This document shows positions 16,686-27,557 of a stretch of 38,660 nucleotides of DNA, one piece after another. The DNA is from Methanolobus sp. (GTDB taxonomy: Archaea; Halobacteriota; Methanosarcinia; Methanosarcinales; Methanosarcinaceae). The number at the start of each line of letters is the position of its first letter. The stretch's first letter is position 1. Both the position numbers and the translations under genes were made by a program. The notes beneath the pieces are model-generated. The model had not been told where the DNA came from. It did not search any database and saw nothing but the letters and a program-made list of their open reading frames with translations. The DNA is taken from assembly GCA_021767785.1 (NCBI GenBank), contig JAASSR010000009.1:1-38660 (forward strand), written 5' to 3'.

Positions 16686-17570
16686 ATGAGCGATAAGAGA
16701 CATAATATCGATGTTGAATTCTTCAGGCAGCTTGACCGCTTTACCCTTATGGTAAGGAAAAGAGTTTCGACTGCATACGCCGGTAGCAGGCGCTCTATCC
16801 ACAGCGGAAAGGGTCTGGATACCATCGGATACAGGAAATATGATCAGGGAGATGAACTTAAAGCAATTGACTGGAAGGTCTATGCCAGATCCGAAAAACT
16901 TTACGTTCGTCAGTTCGAGGAAGAGAAGTCCCTGACAACACACATACTGCTTGATGCAAGTAAAAGTATGGACTACACAGGTGGCGGCGGTACGAGCAAA
17001 TTCGAATATGCAACAATGCTTGCAGCAGGTTTTGCATATCTTGTCACCAAGGACAATGATAAGTTCGCAATATCCACTTTTGCAGAGGATGTAGACATTT
17101 CAAAACCAAGAAGAGGAAGAAAGTATCTTCTCAAAACGATCGAGAGACTTGAAACTGCAAAGGTAGGTGGAAAAACAGCGATCAATGAATCTACCCTGCA
17201 ATATGGAAAAGCCATCCATTCACGTTCACTGGTCGTAATCATATCTGATTTCCTTCAGGATCCGGAAGATATCGAGTCTGCGATCTATCGTTTCGCAGAT
17301 CATGATCTGATACTTGTTCAGGTGCTTGACAGAACAGAAAGTTCACTTGCCATCCACGGCCACAGCAGACTTATTGACCTTGAATCCGGCGCCAAAATGG
17401 ATACATACATAAGTAACGATCTTAAAAGCCAGTACCAGCAAAAGCTCGAAGAGCACATAAATCATATCAGAGATACCTGCAACAAAGTAGGCGCCGAATT
17501 TTACACTTTCACTACCGATATACCGGTATTTGATGCATTCTTCCATACCATCAGCAGGAGGAAATGGTAA
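16686..17570 (+). CDS. DUF58 vWA-like protein of the MoxR cluster
   Basis: A 294-residue DUF58 protein. The family hallmark YDQGDELKAIDWKVYARSEKLYVRQFEEE occupies residues about 52-80. It runs into a vWA domain with an intact metal-ion-dependent adhesion site, D90-A-S92-K-S94, and a second conserved aspartate in IISDFLQD. There is no membrane segment, so it is expected to be cytoplasmic and to bind the MoxR ATPase. The ATG at 16686 has AGGA eight bases upstream; an in-frame TTG at 16656 is not supported. The next gene begins directly after its TAA with AGGAGG placed inside this gene's last codons, implying translational coupling. Confidence 0.93.
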   Translation: MSDKRHNIDVEFFRQLDRFTLMVRKRVSTAYAGSRRSIHSGKGLDTIGYRKYDQGDELKAIDWKVYARSEKLYVRQFEEEKSLTTHILLDASKSMDYTGGGGTSKFEYATMLAAGFAYLVTKDNDKFAISTFAEDVDISKPRRGRKYLLKTIERLETAKVGGKTAINESTLQYGKAIHSRSLVVIISDFLQDPEDIESAIYRFADHDLILVQVLDRTESSLAIHGHSRLIDLESGAKMDTYISNDLKSQYQQKLEEHINHIRDTCNKVGAEFYTFTTDIPVFDAFFHTISRRKW

Positions 17571-19445
17571 ATGCCCTTTGATAATCCTCTTGCTCTGGGT
17601 GCACTTGCAAGTGTAATACCACTTATAATCCTTTACCTGCTCAGACCAAAACCACTTCAGGTACAGGTCCCTTCACTTATGTTCCTTCTTGACATAAAGG
17701 AAGAGAAGAAACGCTTCTACACATCCATTACAAAACTCATCAAGGATCCACTGTTCCTCATCCAGCTGCTTGTTCTGATACTACTTGCACTGGCTGCGGC
17801 TTCACCATATCTGGAAACACAGGAAGAACTAAGCGGTGAACATACAGTACTTATCATCGATGCATCAGCAAGTATGCAGACAGATAACAGGTTCAGTGAT
17901 GCAATATCAAAGGCAGAGGATTATGTCAGCAAAAAGAACAGTATCATTCTAGCAGAGAGTACACCGGTAACAGTTCTTGAAGGAGAAGGCTCGGAGGCAA
18001 CCTATGAAACCCTTGATACACTTCAAGCAAAGGCAACGGTAGCAGATATATCAAGTGCTGTCACGGCAGGCATGAGGCTTCTCTCACAGGAAGGCGGGAA
18101 TCTGATAGTAATATCAGATTTTACCAGCTGGAATGGTGATGACCCTGTAAATGCCCTGAAACTTGCAGAATCATATGGCCTTACGGTTCAGTTTGTCCTT
18201 GTAGGGAATGATGCTGACAATGTAGGCATCATACAGGGAGATATTGAAGCTGTAGATGGCAGTTATACATACACGGGTGTTGTAAAGAACTACTACAACA
18301 GCAGGCAGATAGTGGATATTGAGATAGAGAATACTGACAGTGGAAGGACAAATTCAGTCTCATTGAACATACCGGCAAGATCCACAAAACAGCTCCAGCT
18401 CACAAATCTTGGAACAGGAATTACCGAAGTAAAGTTAATGGAAGATGACAGTCTTCCGGCAGATGATGTTGCATATATCTCAATACCCAGAATATCCGAC
18501 AGGCAACTGCTCTATGTGACAGATACAGAGGATCTGCCATCACAGGTGGCTCTTTCACTTATACCGACCATTGATCTCAATAAACTTGAAGGAATACCCG
18601 GGGATCTTTCAAAATATAGCATTGTTGTGATTGCCAACAAGGAAAGACCACTTGCAAGTAATGAAATAAACACTCTTAGCAACTACCTCAATAACGGTGG
18701 AAGAGCTGTCTTCATTGCAAGTGAGGCAATGGCATCCGTAAATGCTCAGACTGAATTCCAGGAATTGCTTCCTGTCAGACCCAGAGCAGTCGAAGAAGCG
18801 GAAGACGGTGTTACCCTTGAAGTTGTTCAGGAAACAAGGATCAATGAGGATATTGAGTACCAGGATGTTGCTATGTACCAGTATCTTAACGTAACTAAAA
18901 GGATGGATGCCACAACTCTTGTGGCTACCGAAAAGGAAATTCCTATTCTTGTATATGGTACTGTGGGCGATGGTACGGTGGTATACTTCGGCATAAATGA
19001 CCTTACAGGAGAAGATGCCTGGAACAACTTCCATAATCTTCCTGAATATCCCGTATTCTGGTTCAAACTTGCAGGATGGCTCGGAGGCACAGGAAGCGTA
19101 CAGGACTACAACCTCAAAACAGGAACTATTTCAGCACTTGCAAAGGAACAGGAGATCACAACACCTTCCGGGACAGAGACCGTCAGCCGCGTACTCTATG
19201 ACCAGACCGGTGTCTATCAGGTGGCCGGAAAGGAAATTGCCGTGAACCTGTACAATGACAAAGAATCGGACACGAGCCTTGAAGGAGATGATGTCATAGA
19301 ACGTGCACAGGCAGACGATGAACCTGGCCTGGTACGTGAAAGCTCCTATACGGCAAAACAATATCTTGATACTTACATGATAATAATTGTTCTCGCACTG
19401 GTGATACTTGAACTTCTGATAATAAGGAAAAGAGGTGAGCTCTGA
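17571..19445 (+). CDS. BatA-type membrane-anchored vWA protein
   Basis: A 624-residue membrane protein. The N-terminal BatA-type double-helix region (about 10-25 and 60-80) includes LRPKPLQVQVPSLMFL. The vWA domain follows, with an intact MIDAS D97-A-S99-A-S101 and a further aspartate in VISDFTSW. Beta-rich segments come next, then a Rossmann-like half-domain (about 345-390: YSIVVIANKERPLASNEI, RAVFIASEAM), similar to glutamine amidotransferase-like regions seen in such proteins. One membrane helix (about 598-617) precedes a basic end. The vWA part and the C-terminal region probably lie outside the membrane. Its stop overlaps the next start by one base. Confidence 0.88.
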   Translation: MPFDNPLALGALASVIPLIILYLLRPKPLQVQVPSLMFLLDIKEEKKRFYTSITKLIKDPLFLIQLLVLILLALAAASPYLETQEELSGEHTVLIIDASASMQTDNRFSDAISKAEDYVSKKNSIILAESTPVTVLEGEGSEATYETLDTLQAKATVADISSAVTAGMRLLSQEGGNLIVISDFTSWNGDDPVNALKLAESYGLTVQFVLVGNDADNVGIIQGDIEAVDGSYTYTGVVKNYYNSRQIVDIEIENTDSGRTNSVSLNIPARSTKQLQLTNLGTGITEVKLMEDDSLPADDVAYISIPRISDRQLLYVTDTEDLPSQVALSLIPTIDLNKLEGIPGDLSKYSIVVIANKERPLASNEINTLSNYLNNGGRAVFIASEAMASVNAQTEFQELLPVRPRAVEEAEDGVTLEVVQETRINEDIEYQDVAMYQYLNVTKRMDATTLVATEKEIPILVYGTVGDGTVVYFGINDLTGEDAWNNFHNLPEYPVFWFKLAGWLGGTGSVQDYNLKTGTISALAKEQEITTPSGTETVSRVLYDQTGVYQVAGKEIAVNLYNDKESDTSLEGDDVIERAQADDEPGLVRESSYTAKQYLDTYMIIIVLALVILELLIIRKRGEL

Positions 19446-21892
19446 TGGTACAGTTCGAGAACATAGAGGTACTTTTACTCATCATACCAGTGCTCATTGC
19501 GGGTCTTTTCCTTATAAAAAAAGGTGCAAGGAAAAGCCTGATCATTTCACGTATATTTGTCGCCATACTTCTTATAACAGCCCTGGCGTCACCCTTCACA
19601 CTTGTACCAAGGGTCACAAGTGATGATAATCCTGATCTTGTGATTATCTCGGATGAGACCGAAAGTATGGAGCTGTTCGAGAACCAGACATCCACAGAGC
19701 TTTACGAAGCATTGACCGCCAGGACCCCGACATCTCTTGTTAAGCTCACCGGCGAGAGTACAGCACTTGGGGATGCCATCGTCCAGTATTCAACAGGTGA
19801 AAATCAGATAGTGCTTGTCACAGATGGTAACAGTAATACCGGAGAAGAACTTGAGGATGCTCTTCAATTCGCACAGGAAACAGGAACTACAGTCTATCTG
19901 GTACAGCCCGCACTGGAAGAAAATGACCTTAGTGTGCGTATAGAAGGCGATAAGACTGTGATCTATAAGAATGAGAACCAGTACAATATCGTGGTATCCC
20001 AGGCAATGGAAGAGGAAGTCTCATACAGTTATGAACTTTATAGCGATGACACCCTTATAAGAAGTGGAAGGGTTACGCAGACAGAACGTGAGAGAAGAAT
20101 TACCGTACCACAGGTATCATTCTCCAAACTGGGTGCCCACACACTGAAAGCAGTGATAACACCATCAGGCTCGGATATTGATGATATTAACAATGTCTTC
20201 TACAAGTCCATATATACCATTCCAAAATCAAATGTACGCACAATAGGTCTTGAAACCGATTCTCCACTAAGTGATATACTTTTGAACCTCTATGATGTTT
20301 CAACATCAGGAGAACTCAATAATCTCAATGATAAGAAGGCCATCGTGATCGACAATACTCATGCCAATTCATTCACCGAATCCGAAGTACAGGAACTTAA
20401 AAGTTACCTCAATGAAGGAAGGGGTATTGTTGTAGTCGGTGGAGACAGTTCATACAATTTCGGTGAGTACCTTGATTCACCAATAGAGGAAATCCTTCCA
20501 GTTGTTTCAAAACCAACTGACTGGAGTGGAGGCAGGAATATTGTACTTGTTCTGGATATTTCCCAGAGTACCTCCGCACATCAGACACTGGATGACATAC
20601 TTGGAAATGCCCTCTTCATTCTGAACAACGAGAATCTCAGAGATGCATATCTTGGTGTAATTGCTTTTGGAAGTGAAGGCATGGATGTTTCAGGCGGACT
20701 TCAGTTCCTAGGAACTGCATCTAATCTTCAAATGCTTGAAGATGATATCCAGACCCTGACACCGGGAGCTACCAGTGAAACATCACTTGACCAGGGTCTT
20801 GTGATAGCTGAAGAATGGCTGGAAGATGAATCAGGAGAACTGGAAATAATCATAATCTCAGACGGCGGTATAGAACAGTCATACGATGACAGCCTTGAGA
20901 TAGCTCAGGATATTGTTGACAGGGGAGTAAATCTTTACTATGTGCATATCAGGTCAAGTGCACCATCACAGACTGATGAGCGTGGTGATTTCTATGCAGA
21001 GACCCTGATGGATGAAGTGGGAGGAGTTTACTTCCATATCGATCAGGAAGAAAGGGCTAATATCGAATTCGAAGACCTTGAGCCTGTAGATGAGGAAGAA
21101 GAAGCCGAACTCGGAACCTATCCACTCATCGAATACAATACCAGACATTTCATCACAAAGAATATCGAGATCGAAGGCAGTATTACCGGATACAATGATG
21201 TCACACCAAAAGCCGGAGCTGACAGACTTATCATTACCAGCACCGGAAAACCGGTCCTGACAACCTGGAGATACGGACTCGGAAGAGTTGCAGCCCTTAC
21301 CACGGATAATGGTCAGGGTGGGGATAATATGTGGGCTACACAATTATACTCAGGTAACAATTCAAAGCTCATCTCATCCACCGTCAACTGGGTCATCGGT
21401 AATCCAAGAGAAGAAACCGGTGCTGTGGTTGAAGCAGAGGATACATGGTATGGCACACCCGTAACCATCGAACTGACAATGTATGACGAAGGTATTCCTA
21501 CTCTGAAGCTTGATGGTGAGGAAGTCGATCTTTCGCTTACAGGAACAAATGTCTATGAAGCTGTAATCAATCCGAGTCCTATTGGCATACATGATCTCTC
21601 AGGTTATCCTGTTGCAGTAAACTATGCACTGGAATACCGAGATGTAGGACTTAACGAAAACCTTCCTTCACTTATCAAAGCTTATGGTGGAAACACCTAC
21701 ACGGTTAATGAAGCGAGAAATAATCTTTTCGAAGAGGCACAGGGCAATTCCGAGAAACTTGTCCGCGACAGTGTCAGTCAGAAAATATACTTCCTGCTGG
21801 CTGCCCTCATTATTTTCCTGGGAGAGGTCATCCTGAGAAGGATAAGAGAGATAAGGGAAATGAAAGAACTGGAAAATGAGATCGCAAAATAA
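19445..21892 (+). CDS. Double-vWA membrane protein with vWA nested in an amidotransferase-like fold
   Basis: An 815-residue membrane protein, last of the MoxR cluster. Two N-terminal helices (about 8-24 and 34-52) precede a first vWA domain whose MIDAS is altered to D70-E-T-E-S74. A beta-sandwich (about 165-255) follows. A Rossmann/glutamine amidotransferase-like half-domain (about 263-350, ending RGIVVVGGDSSYNFGEY) is interrupted by a second vWA domain with an intact MIDAS (D371-I-S-Q-S375, and D473 in SDGG). The amidotransferase-like fold resumes at about 595-650 (PVLTTWRYGLGRVAAL). A C-terminal helix (about 783-803) ends in charged sequence. No catalytic cysteine is seen, so the amidotransferase-like part is probably a binding module. 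Start ATG overlaps the previous TGA. Confidence 0.87.
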   Translation: MVQFENIEVLLLIIPVLIAGLFLIKKGARKSLIISRIFVAILLITALASPFTLVPRVTSDDNPDLVIISDETESMELFENQTSTELYEALTARTPTSLVKLTGESTALGDAIVQYSTGENQIVLVTDGNSNTGEELEDALQFAQETGTTVYLVQPALEENDLSVRIEGDKTVIYKNENQYNIVVSQAMEEEVSYSYELYSDDTLIRSGRVTQTERERRITVPQVSFSKLGAHTLKAVITPSGSDIDDINNVFYKSIYTIPKSNVRTIGLETDSPLSDILLNLYDVSTSGELNNLNDKKAIVIDNTHANSFTESEVQELKSYLNEGRGIVVVGGDSSYNFGEYLDSPIEEILPVVSKPTDWSGGRNIVLVLDISQSTSAHQTLDDILGNALFILNNENLRDAYLGVIAFGSEGMDVSGGLQFLGTASNLQMLEDDIQTLTPGATSETSLDQGLVIAEEWLEDESGELEIIIISDGGIEQSYDDSLEIAQDIVDRGVNLYYVHIRSSAPSQTDERGDFYAETLMDEVGGVYFHIDQEERANIEFEDLEPVDEEEEAELGTYPLIEYNTRHFITKNIEIEGSITGYNDVTPKAGADRLIITSTGKPVLTTWRYGLGRVAALTTDNGQGGDNMWATQLYSGNNSKLISSTVNWVIGNPREETGAVVEAEDTWYGTPVTIELTMYDEGIPTLKLDGEEVDLSLTGTNVYEAVINPSPIGIHDLSGYPVAVNYALEYRDVGLNENLPSLIKAYGGNTYTVNEARNNLFEEAQGNSEKLVRDSVSQKIYFLLAALIIFLGEVILRRIREIREMKELENEIAK

Positions 21893-22055
21893 ATTTTCAT
21901 GGAATATTATCTCTTCCCTTTTTGTCCTTTACGAAATGACCCTGGAACAAATTGTGTAAACATTTAAGTCAGGAACCCACAGATTTAAGGACTATACGAT
22001 TTAAAAACCTGATATAAGTTTTAATATTGTGAAAGATCACAGTGGAGTGTTCATC

Positions 22056-22640
22056 GTGAAAGTAAGTATAATAGGCGGAGCAACGGACAGTGGGAAGACG
22101 ACAATAATCCTGGATCTGGCAAAGTATCTTAATTCCGGGGGTGAAAAAATAGGTGTAATAGTCCAGGAAACCGGGGAAGTGGATTATGATGAAAAAACAC
22201 TTTCAGAGCTTGGTATAGCGACAAAAGAAGTAAACAGTGTCTGTATTCCCTGTTCACTTGACACCGATATCAGAAGCAATTTATTGATGCTTCAGAAAGA
22301 GTTTGCTCCTGATATTGTTTTCATAGAGACTGAAGAAACAGTGCTTCCTCATAAGCTAAAAACCGATCTTGAAAGAATGGAACTGGAACAAACGGAATTA
22401 CTTCCGGCGATTGTGCTGGTGAACTCCCCGGAATATGAAACGGAAGATGATCAGCTTACCGAATATGAGAAAAAGCAAGTTGAAGGCGCAGATATAATTT
22501 GTATTAATAAAACCTGGCTGGATACGAAAGAACATATATCAGCTGTTAAAACGCTGGTACAAGAATTAAATCCTGAAGCAAGGGTCCTTGAAAGTCCTGA
22601 AGTCAGAGATGAAGCTTTTCTCAAAATGCTTCTTGAGTAA
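22056..22640 (+). CDS. G3E/CobW-like P-loop protein with altered G4 motif
   Basis: A 194-residue P-loop protein resembling G3E metallochaperone GTPases (CobW, HypB, UreG). Walker A is GGATDSGKT (7-15). A CxxC pair (C63, C66 in VCIPCSL) stands where CobW/HypB proteins carry a metal-binding cysteine motif. DIVFIETEET (86-95) corresponds to the Walker B/ETSG strand. The G4 position reads NKTW (151-154) rather than NKxD, so guanine specificity may be lost. GTG 22056 is chosen because GGAG lies eight bases before it; another GTG at 22029 is in frame. A metal-insertion role is inferred; no metalloenzyme gene adjoins it. Confidence 0.68.
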   Translation: MKVSIIGGATDSGKTTIILDLAKYLNSGGEKIGVIVQETGEVDYDEKTLSELGIATKEVNSVCIPCSLDTDIRSNLLMLQKEFAPDIVFIETEETVLPHKLKTDLERMELEQTELLPAIVLVNSPEYETEDDQLTEYEKKQVEGADIICINKTWLDTKEHISAVKTLVQELNPEARVLESPEVRDEAFLKMLLE

Positions 22641-22826
22641 TTCTGTTTTTGCACAAAAAGGCCACTATATATAATCCAGACCACCACTGCTTCTTTTCCA
22701 TTTCTTTTGGATCATAGCAACCCTAAAAAATCTGTTTTAAAAATAATCAGTAAACACAAATTATTAAACAAGTATATCACCATTGCATTACTATTAGTTA
22801 TAATTTAACTTTTTTTTATGCAAAAA

Positions 22827-22836
22827 CATATATAAT
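22827..22836 (+). promoter_or_regulatory. Candidate TATA box for metY-metX
   Basis: CATATATAAT with A-rich sequence just upstream, about 62 bases before the metY ATG. Initiation about 25 bases downstream would leave a leader near 40 bases with an AAGGAAG ribosome-binding site. The remaining 200 bases back to the previous stop are AT-rich, with no recognised RNA gene or operator. Confidence 0.55.
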
Positions 22837-22885
22837 GCTACACCAATCATGTAATAGCAAATCAACTTGCATTCAAAAAATATAA

Positions 22886-25671
<2,786 letters not shown>

Positions 25672-25691
25672 CTTTCATTTTTTCCGGTTTC

Positions 25692-25767
25692 CAGTACTTC
25701 TCTTTTTTTGCAGTAATCAACAGTACTTACAACCCTTTATATATAGCTGATGATCAATTACAGTACT
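25692..25767 (+). promoter_or_regulatory. Three CAGTACT repeats around a TATA box
   Basis: CAGTACT occurs at 25692-25698, 25721-25727 and 25761-25767, always on the same strand, within the 118-base gap before the HTH regulator gene. A TATA element (TTTATATATAG, 25736-25746) lies between copies 2 and 3, so copy 3 sits near the expected start site and copy 2 just upstream of the TATA/BRE. This is the layout of an autoregulatory operator. Each repeat contains the self-complementary AGTACT, and copy 3 extends to the palindrome ACAGTACTGT. The regulator encoded next is the obvious candidate binder. Confidence 0.6.
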
Positions 25768-25789
25768 GTCACATAATTGAGGTATTAAC

Positions 25790-26152
25790 ATGGTAGATTT
25801 TGCCTGCAAAGAGTTTGAAATCGAAGCTGTCATCAAATGTGGTCTGAACCTTACAAAAGCCGAACTTCAGATACTGAAATATTTCCTTCAGTATGGTCAG
25901 GACTGGCTCACAACCGATACGATAGCTGAAGAGCTTGAACTGAATCTTTCAACAGTCCAGAGAAGCGTAAAGAAACTCTATGAAAGAAAGATACTCATCC
26001 GTTCCCAGAACAACATGGACGGAGGTGGATATTTCTTTGTTTATAAAGTACGCAGCAAAAAAGATATTCATGAGCTTATCATGGAGATCGTGAGCAGCTG
26101 GGTCAAAAGAGTGGACAGTGAACTGCAGTCATGGGCTGATGAAAATCAATGA
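25790..26152 (+). CDS. Winged-helix transcription regulator (TrmB/MarR-like)
   Basis: A 120-residue DNA-binding protein. Residues about 18-75 form a winged helix: LTKAELQILKYFL, then the recognition region DTIAEELELNLSTVQRSVKKLYERKILIR, then the wing with NMDGGGYFFVYKV. This is the TrmB/MarR-type HTH alone, followed by a helical end (about 90-117) suited to dimerisation. There is no effector domain, although a cysteine near each of residues 6 and 17 could matter for sensing. A GAGGT ribosome-binding element precedes the ATG. The CAGTACT repeats upstream suggest autoregulation. Targets may include the ferredoxin-membrane gene that follows. Confidence 0.82.
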   Translation: MVDFACKEFEIEAVIKCGLNLTKAELQILKYFLQYGQDWLTTDTIAEELELNLSTVQRSVKKLYERKILIRSQNNMDGGGYFFVYKVRSKKDIHELIMEIVSSWVKRVDSELQSWADENQ

Positions 26153-26245
26153 GCAGAGCTCTATGAACTGCCTGCTGGCATAACTATAATCAATAGTAAT
26201 AATCGAAAAACAAAATTTAAAATCCAATCAAAAAAGGTGAGAATC

Positions 26246-26860
26246 GTGCTGAAAATTACTCCGTATCTTGGAATACTAGTCCTTATCGTATCAATTGCAG
26301 GACTCTGGTTCCCGCTTCTGGGATATTTCCTGCTTCTTGTATTTGCAACACTGCTGATCACAAGTATTTTCCGCGGAAGATGGTTCTGTGGAAATCTCTG
26401 TCCCAGAGGAAGTTTTAATGACTTCTGGGTCGGCAAGATAACACGCAATAAAAAGATACCTTCATTCCTGAAGAGTTACTGGGTCAGAATACCACTGTTC
26501 ATGCTTATGATGGGTTTCATGGGTTACAGACTTCTCAGTACACAGGGACTTATCAACCAGATAGGGATGGTCTTTGTGATCATGTGCCTTGTTACAACGA
26601 CCATCGCACTGTTTGCCGGAGCAAGCGTCAGTCCCCGTACCTGGTGTACATTCTGTCCCATGGGAACAGTCCAGAATATCATAGGTGGCAATAAATACCA
26701 GTTGCAGGTCGATGACTCAAAATGTATTGACTGTAACAAGTGCGAGAAAAGCTGCCCGATGCAGCTTGAGGTGCATACAAATAATGAGAAGCCTGATTGT
26801 ATCAAATGTGGAAGATGCATTACCGCATGTCCCACAAAAGCACTGGCCTTTGAAGCCTGA
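26246..26860 (+). CDS. NapH-like membrane protein with two 4Fe-4S clusters
   Basis: A 204-residue protein beginning at GTG 26246, with GGTG six bases upstream. Membrane helices lie at about 7-40, 82-98 and 106-126. Two CxxxCP/CxxCP motifs, C48/C52 (WFCGNLCPRG) and C134/C137 (WCTFCPMG), are of the NapH/NosR/RdxA type on the cytoplasmic side. A C-terminal ferredoxin domain binds two 4Fe-4S clusters: C160, C163, C166, C170 and C185, C188, C191, C195. It should pass electrons between the membrane and an unidentified partner. It is likely transcribed with or controlled by the HTH gene just upstream. Confidence 0.85.
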   Translation: MLKITPYLGILVLIVSIAGLWFPLLGYFLLLVFATLLITSIFRGRWFCGNLCPRGSFNDFWVGKITRNKKIPSFLKSYWVRIPLFMLMMGFMGYRLLSTQGLINQIGMVFVIMCLVTTTIALFAGASVSPRTWCTFCPMGTVQNIIGGNKYQLQVDDSKCIDCNKCEKSCPMQLEVHTNNEKPDCIKCGRCITACPTKALAFEA

Positions 26861-26874
26861 ACTCAGGTTCAGGC
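26855..26874 (+). terminator. Hairpin terminator of the ferredoxin-membrane gene
   Basis: A perfect eight-pair stem (26855-26862 with 26867-26874, loop TCAG) overlaps the TGA stop codon of the plus-strand gene and is followed by T-rich sequence to about 26910. It lies between two converging genes and probably ends the plus-strand transcript. Confidence 0.6.
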
Positions 26875-26912
26875 ACTACCTTCTATTTTCTTTTTTGAGC
26901 ATTTTTTTAATT

Positions 26913-27407
26913 CTATTCTAATTCGGAACTATCCTTACAGATACAGAACTCACAAAATGATATACCTGTCTCCGTCTGTTTATCTTTGACCGGACAGTAG
27001 TAATGGAGATCTCTTTGAATTATTCTCGTACCTCCCGGAAAGACCATACCAACCGGATGCAAAGGTTCTTTCACTATAAATACGAGATAGGCAAGTACGA
27101 GACCGGAAAATCTGCTAAGAACCTCTCTCTTCCTGTCCTCAGAATAGTTTTTATCTTTTATGCTATCCAGAAGAGAAACATATTCCTGTGCATCAAAGTA
27201 TTCTTTGATAATAACATTTCCATGTCTTTTCAGCCGAAGAAAGTTCTCATAAAGGAAAGTGAAATAATCCGATGAATAGATGGTCCTGTAGGGTTCCGGC
27301 ACGTGTTCCACAGCTTCCATGATGGCTGCTCTGGCAAGGCTCAGGTCTTCGTTGGAGATGCATAGGGCCTCTTTTTTGAGTTCAGTTAGGAGTTCTGAGC
27401 GGTTCAT
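26913..27407 (-). CDS. DUF2115 (UPF0305) family methanogen protein
   Basis: A 164-residue protein matching what I know of the DUF2115 family found mainly in methanogens. It is helical (about 1-115) with a C-terminal segment carrying cysteines: C138 in YYCPVKDKQ and C152, C155, C157 in FCEFCIC, which together could bind a metal or cluster. No membrane segment is present. The function is unknown. It converges with the NapH-like gene and is divergent from the bactofilin-like gene. Family assignment is from recalled pattern (the HPVG...YCPVK...FCxFC ending) and should be confirmed by profile search. Confidence 0.72.
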   Translation of the reverse strand: MNRSELLTELKKEALCISNEDLSLARAAIMEAVEHVPEPYRTIYSSDYFTFLYENFLRLKRHGNVIIKEYFDAQEYVSLLDSIKDKNYSEDRKREVLSRFSGLVLAYLVFIVKEPLHPVGMVFPGGTRIIQRDLHYYCPVKDKQTETGISFCEFCICKDSSELE

Positions 27408-27557
27408 TTGTCAGAATATTAGTTTTCTGTTCAGGTACATAGTATTAATCCATTAAATAATAGTTTTAAAATCTCAAAATGAAAAACTGATAAAACATTT
27501 AATCCATAAAGAACAATATTTGACAGGGAATTCATTATAAGGGGAGGGAGTGTCAAT

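Noticed and set aside
27445-27507. TTAATCCAT repeated 54 bases apart before the bactofilin-like gene
   Set aside because: The copies are in very AT-rich DNA and fit TATA-like sequence; not enough to call a regulatory repeat.
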